The notes under the pieces were generated by a model. It did not search any database. It saw only the letters and a list, made by a program, of their open reading frames with translations, and was not told the origin of the DNA. A DNA stretch of 51,394 nt from an uncultured Bacteroidales bacterium (GTDB taxonomy: Bacteria > Bacteroidota > Bacteroidia > Bacteroidales > UBA932). The translations under genes and the position numbers were made by a program. Location: NCBI GenBank assembly GCA_949289565.1, contig CASEOO010000004.1:1-51394 (forward strand), in the 5' to 3' direction. Shown here piece after piece: positions 48,365 through 51,394 of the stretch (position 1 is the first letter of the stretch; each line of letters starts with the position of its first letter).

Positions 48365-50776
48365 ATGATGAAAGTGACGAGATTGATATTCGGGATATTG
48401 GCGGCGGTGACGTTGCCGCTCCTTTCATGCACACGCGAGATCGTGGAGGTGACCCCGCCGCAGGAGAGCGAAGGGCAGAGTCTGCATATCAGCATAGGCA
48501 GTGACTTCACCACGAAGTCTGCTCTTACCAATACAGGGGCATCGCAGCACATAGAGCATATGTATGCATATCTGTTCAGGCAGGAATCTGGAAATGATGA
48601 TTTTACTTGCTTCTATGCCGTGGATATGGACTGGACTCCGGTGGATGGGACAGGTATTTCAGACTTCTCATACCGCATTTCACGTGAAGCCGGGCTGCAG
48701 GCCATGGGCGACCAGCTGATAAAGGTCCTCGTGGTGGCTGTGGACAATCATCCGGAGACATATAATATCTCTGACGCCGATTTCAGAACGGTTTTTTCTT
48801 TTGACGCAGTTGAGGAAATTGCCGAAAATAAGCTTTCATTCGAAGACGCGAAGGCCGTGATAGCTTCTGCCGTTGCAGGCGAGGACGGGACGACGACCGG
48901 CACTCCCGAAGCCGAAGCCAAAGCCAAAGCCTGGGCCATGGCCCACACCGAACTTTTTTCAGGTTCTACCGAGGCCGTTCCGGCCAATACTCCTGTCATC
49001 GAGGTGACTATAGACAGGTGTGTAGCCGGCGTGCTCTGCTATCTGACTGATATTCCGTATCTGGTGGAAAGCGGTGATGAAGAGAGCCGGACACATACTA
49101 TAGAACTTAGGTTGAAACAAGGCCTGGATCTGAATACATCTGTAACCCTGACAGGAGATGCTTTAGGTGGGGTCGAATTGGGAAGTGACGATAGCAAAGA
49201 AGTGGTGATAGCCTCCGCAGACCTTTCCATGTATACTGAGCCACAGGGAGCCCAAGGTGAAAAGGGCAGCCTTCTCTATATCCCTGCCACTGATGACGGA
49301 ACTGTCAAGACTCTTGAGAATTCGATCCTTTTCGGTGCGTATATGGTTCCGATAGCGGTGGCTGATGAGGGCGATGGCACATCAGTAAATGCTACGCTGA
49401 GGATAGTGGCGATAGGAGATAACAGCAACGGTGTTGATGTATATGAAAAGACATATTATGTGAGGAATACTGCTGACGGAAATAAAGCTGCAGATGAACA
49501 TCCTGTAGCTGTTGACGGCAGGGATTACCATTATTCTCTTCAGGCGAACCGTCTCTACGCCATCGGCACCAAGCCGACCAGTGGCGACACCGAAGGTGAC
49601 CGCCCCGCCAGCCTCGCCGGCGACGAACTCCTGCTCAATGTAGTGAACTGGGTGGACGATATCAATCCTGATGTGCAGTTCCCGTCATACTCTCTCGGGG
49701 CTTCATTCGTCTCGAATATCAGTCCTGACTATATCTATGACTGCATCGGCGGTATCACTCTGACTGCCACGGTTCTTCCTTCTGCCAGCAAAGGCGGGTG
49801 GAGCATCACTCCGGTCTATGCTGGTGATGAAACAGAATGGATAAGATTCAGAGTAGTGGAGGCCGATGGAATTCCGGGTGAATGGAAGCAAGATACCTAT
49901 AATAGACCGGAGGAGAGTTCAGACGAGGCGGTCCAGATAGAAATCATGTTCGAAGATTATGTGAAGTTCAACGATATCATGGGTGGCACTGGTTCCATAG
50001 AATATAAGATCGAGGCTTTAGAGAATGACTACAGGACTTGTAAACTCAAGCTGGAAACGGATCAGGAAAGCAGTGTCGATTACTTGACTATAAATCAGTA
50101 TAATGCGATAACAGCAAGATTGTATGACGATGATGGGCAGCCTGTTGGAAGTGACGGAAGTGACGTAAATAATTACAGGGGATTTTCCAGAGACGATCTG
50201 TTGTTGCCTAGCTGGGATAATCCGGATTATGATGACGAAAGAAATTACAGCTATACAGGATGGGGATTTTATGGAAGTAGTCCTACATATTTTATGGATA
50301 GATCTGATACTTTTGATAATGATGGAGAACTAAATTGCACTGATTCTTACTCATATTGTTATGATAAAGGTGGTGATACTTATAGCAACTACTTAGGCTC
50401 GGCTTTATATCGAGGACGGAAAGCATGGACAGATTTCTCAAACTCTGTAAACTATTGGTTCACACCTGCACGATATGAAATGAATGGTTTTTTTCAACAA
50501 GTTGCCAAACCATTGTTGGAGTATTATTATTCTAAGCTTAGTTTTAATGGTGACTATGAAAATCATTATGAAGAAAATGTAATACCTGTTATAAATATCA
50601 AATATGATAGGTTGTATTGGTCATCCTCAGCTACACTTGACAGGAATCGTAAGTCATGGGCTTATCGGATAAATGATGCAGGTGTTAGCGAAGTGGATAT
50701 GTATAGAGCTCGTGTTAAATATTTATACGATTATCCTGTGCAAGCATATATACGTCAGGCAAGAAAATTCGAGTGA
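48365..50776 (+). CDS. Fimbrillin-like lipoprotein with AT-rich C-terminal adhesin domain
   Basis: 803 residues. The lipobox is PLLSC. The N-terminal half is fimbrillin-like (SLHISIGSDFTTKSALTNT, AGVLCYLTDIPYLV). The C-terminal portion, from about residue 600, has YWSSSATLDRNRKSWAYRIN and ends near VQAYIRQARKF, resembling the DUF1566/FISUMP lectin-like fold of tip proteins. From about 50,100 to the stop the DNA is much more AT-rich than the first two thirds, suggesting an exchanged cassette. It is followed 15 bases later by another lipoprotein gene. Confidence 0.7.
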   Translation: MMKVTRLIFGILAAVTLPLLSCTREIVEVTPPQESEGQSLHISIGSDFTTKSALTNTGASQHIEHMYAYLFRQESGNDDFTCFYAVDMDWTPVDGTGISDFSYRISREAGLQAMGDQLIKVLVVAVDNHPETYNISDADFRTVFSFDAVEEIAENKLSFEDAKAVIASAVAGEDGTTTGTPEAEAKAKAWAMAHTELFSGSTEAVPANTPVIEVTIDRCVAGVLCYLTDIPYLVESGDEESRTHTIELRLKQGLDLNTSVTLTGDALGGVELGSDDSKEVVIASADLSMYTEPQGAQGEKGSLLYIPATDDGTVKTLENSILFGAYMVPIAVADEGDGTSVNATLRIVAIGDNSNGVDVYEKTYYVRNTADGNKAADEHPVAVDGRDYHYSLQANRLYAIGTKPTSGDTEGDRPASLAGDELLLNVVNWVDDINPDVQFPSYSLGASFVSNISPDYIYDCIGGITLTATVLPSASKGGWSITPVYAGDETEWIRFRVVEADGIPGEWKQDTYNRPEESSDEAVQIEIMFEDYVKFNDIMGGTGSIEYKIEALENDYRTCKLKLETDQESSVDYLTINQYNAITARLYDDDGQPVGSDGSDVNNYRGFSRDDLLLPSWDNPDYDDERNYSYTGWGFYGSSPTYFMDRSDTFDNDGELNCTDSYSYCYDKGGDTYSNYLGSALYRGRKAWTDFSNSVNYWFTPARYEMNGFFQQVAKPLLEYYYSKLSFNGDYENHYEENVIPVINIKYDRLYWSSSATLDRNRKSWAYRINDAGVSEVDMYRARVKYLYDYPVQAYIRQARKFE

Positions 50777-50791
50777 TAACAGTGTGACATT

Positions 50792-51394
50792 ATGATATTG
50801 AAAAATAAAATATTGGCTTTAGCCACTTTAGTTTTGGCCGCAGGCTGTGTTGAGGAAAACTTGGAGGCTCCTGCAGAAAACCCAGGGAACGGGGAAACTT
50901 GCATCAGTTTCAGAACTTCAGCGCCGGATCTGGTCATGACCAAGGCGTCTGAGGGAGACAGCAGAATAGAGAATGCTCTAATCTTTGTGTTCAATGATCA
51001 GAATGTCTGTGTCGCCAAGCAGTGGAGCTATATCGGGGAAGACAACAAGATGTACATGTATCTGCCGTCGGGCAATATCAATATCTACGCTGTGTGCAAT
51101 CTTCTCGACCCTGAGACTGTGATGAACAGGGTGTCTGATTTGGATGACCTGAAGAATGAGGCCTTGACTATTTCTGACTGGTCTGAGGCATACCGTGGAA
51201 AATATGTGATGTCAGGCAGTCTTCAGAGTGCATCGAAACCGGCGGATGACGGCTTTCTGACAATAAACGTGCAGAGGGTAGCGGCGCAGTTCAATGTGAA
51301 CATTTCTTTCTCCCCTGTCACCTTTCCGGATACTGAACAGTTTGAGATAAGCGAGGTGAAGATACATTATGTGCCGAAAGGAACATGGATATTG
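50792..51394 (+). CDS. Fimbrial-type lipoprotein, cut by the window edge
   Basis: 201 codons from the ATG at 50792 to the end of the window with no stop codon. The signal peptide ends LAAGC. The sequence CISFRTSAPDLVMTKAS, IENALIFVFND and INIYAVCNLLD fits a FimB/DUF4906-like or fimbrillin-clan subunit. It starts 15 bases after the previous stop and continues the second fimbrial operon beyond the window. The family assignment is limited by the missing C-terminus. Confidence 0.7.
   Translation, partial: MILKNKILALATLVLAAGCVEENLEAPAENPGNGETCISFRTSAPDLVMTKASEGDSRIENALIFVFNDQNVCVAKQWSYIGEDNKMYMYLPSGNINIYAVCNLLDPETVMNRVSDLDDLKNEALTISDWSEAYRGKYVMSGSLQSASKPADDGFLTINVQRVAAQFNVNISFSPVTFPDTEQFEISEVKIHYVPKGTWIL

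Noticed and set aside
47509..48552. 347-codon minus-strand frame
   Set aside because: It is antisense to the 1299-aa adhesin and the start of the next gene; no supporting motif.

Overview
The window reads as a chromosomal segment of a Bacteroidales bacterium (phylum Bacteroidota). The evidence is: Mfa1/Mfa2/FimB-type fimbrial operons of lipoproteins; DUF3575 and DUF3868 fimbrial-locus genes; a tiny basic ribosomal-type protein (mS38/COX24-like) beside HU; an N-terminally extended low-complexity RluB-type pseudouridine synthase; and many promoters of the Bacteroides form TTTG-N19/20-TAnnTTTG with little Shine-Dalgarno use. No species can be named from the sequence alone.

Layout. 1-806: remnant of a RhuM-family gene and a two-copy palindromic repeat. 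807-4432 (minus): electron-transfer operon etfB-etfA-acyl-CoA dehydrogenase. 4559-5377: GNAT acetyltransferase and tRNA-Arg(UCU). 5509-18134 (minus): a nine-gene fimbrial operon (DUF3575, DUF3868/OmpA-like, Mfa1-type pilin, Mfa2/FimB-type anchor, a second Mfa1-type pilin, three fimbrillin-like lipoproteins, a tip protein with a FISUMP domain). 18512-20887: SDR oxidoreductase, NAD-dependent epimerase, META-domain lipoprotein, tRNA-Ser(GGA). 20947-22006 (minus): an AbiF/AbiD-type (Abi_2) HEPN protein followed directly by what looks like an independently transcribed small RNA. 22239-26039: YhhN-type membrane protein, Tat-exported aldo/keto reductase with ferredoxin tail, NapH/NapG-like iron-sulfur membrane protein. 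26217-38036: housekeeping block (recJ; aroK, parC, era, rluB, tonB, exbD, exbB on minus; HU, small ribosomal protein, rng on plus). 38193-51394: AraC-family regulator and a second fimbrial operon (DUF3575, DUF3868/OmpA-like, Mfa2/FimB-like anchor, fimbrillin, 1299-aa modular adhesin, 803-aa adhesin, and a lipoprotein cut by the window edge).

The most interesting element is at 20947-21957. An Abi_2 protein with a HEPN RxxxxH motif is followed on the same strand by a consensus promoter overlapping its stop codon and, about 90 nt on, a strong intrinsic terminator. That arrangement predicts a small RNA with no ORF. AbiF proteins are known as toxins paired with a non-coding RNA antitoxin and have been proposed as relatives of the ancestor of Cas13, so this locus is a candidate AbiF-ncRNA toxin-antitoxin unit. 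The second notable element is a probable switch for the second fimbrial operon: an 11-G tract at the 3' end of the AraC-type regulator, and two 21-bp-spaced direct repeats just upstream of the fimbrial promoter.

The two fimbrial loci share the DUF3575-DUF3868 head but have different subunits, so the cell probably builds two distinct surface fimbriae. The exbB-exbD-tonB-rluB-era-parC-aroK genes are close enough to be one long transcription unit converging on recJ. All functional calls are by sequence inspection; no database search was run.
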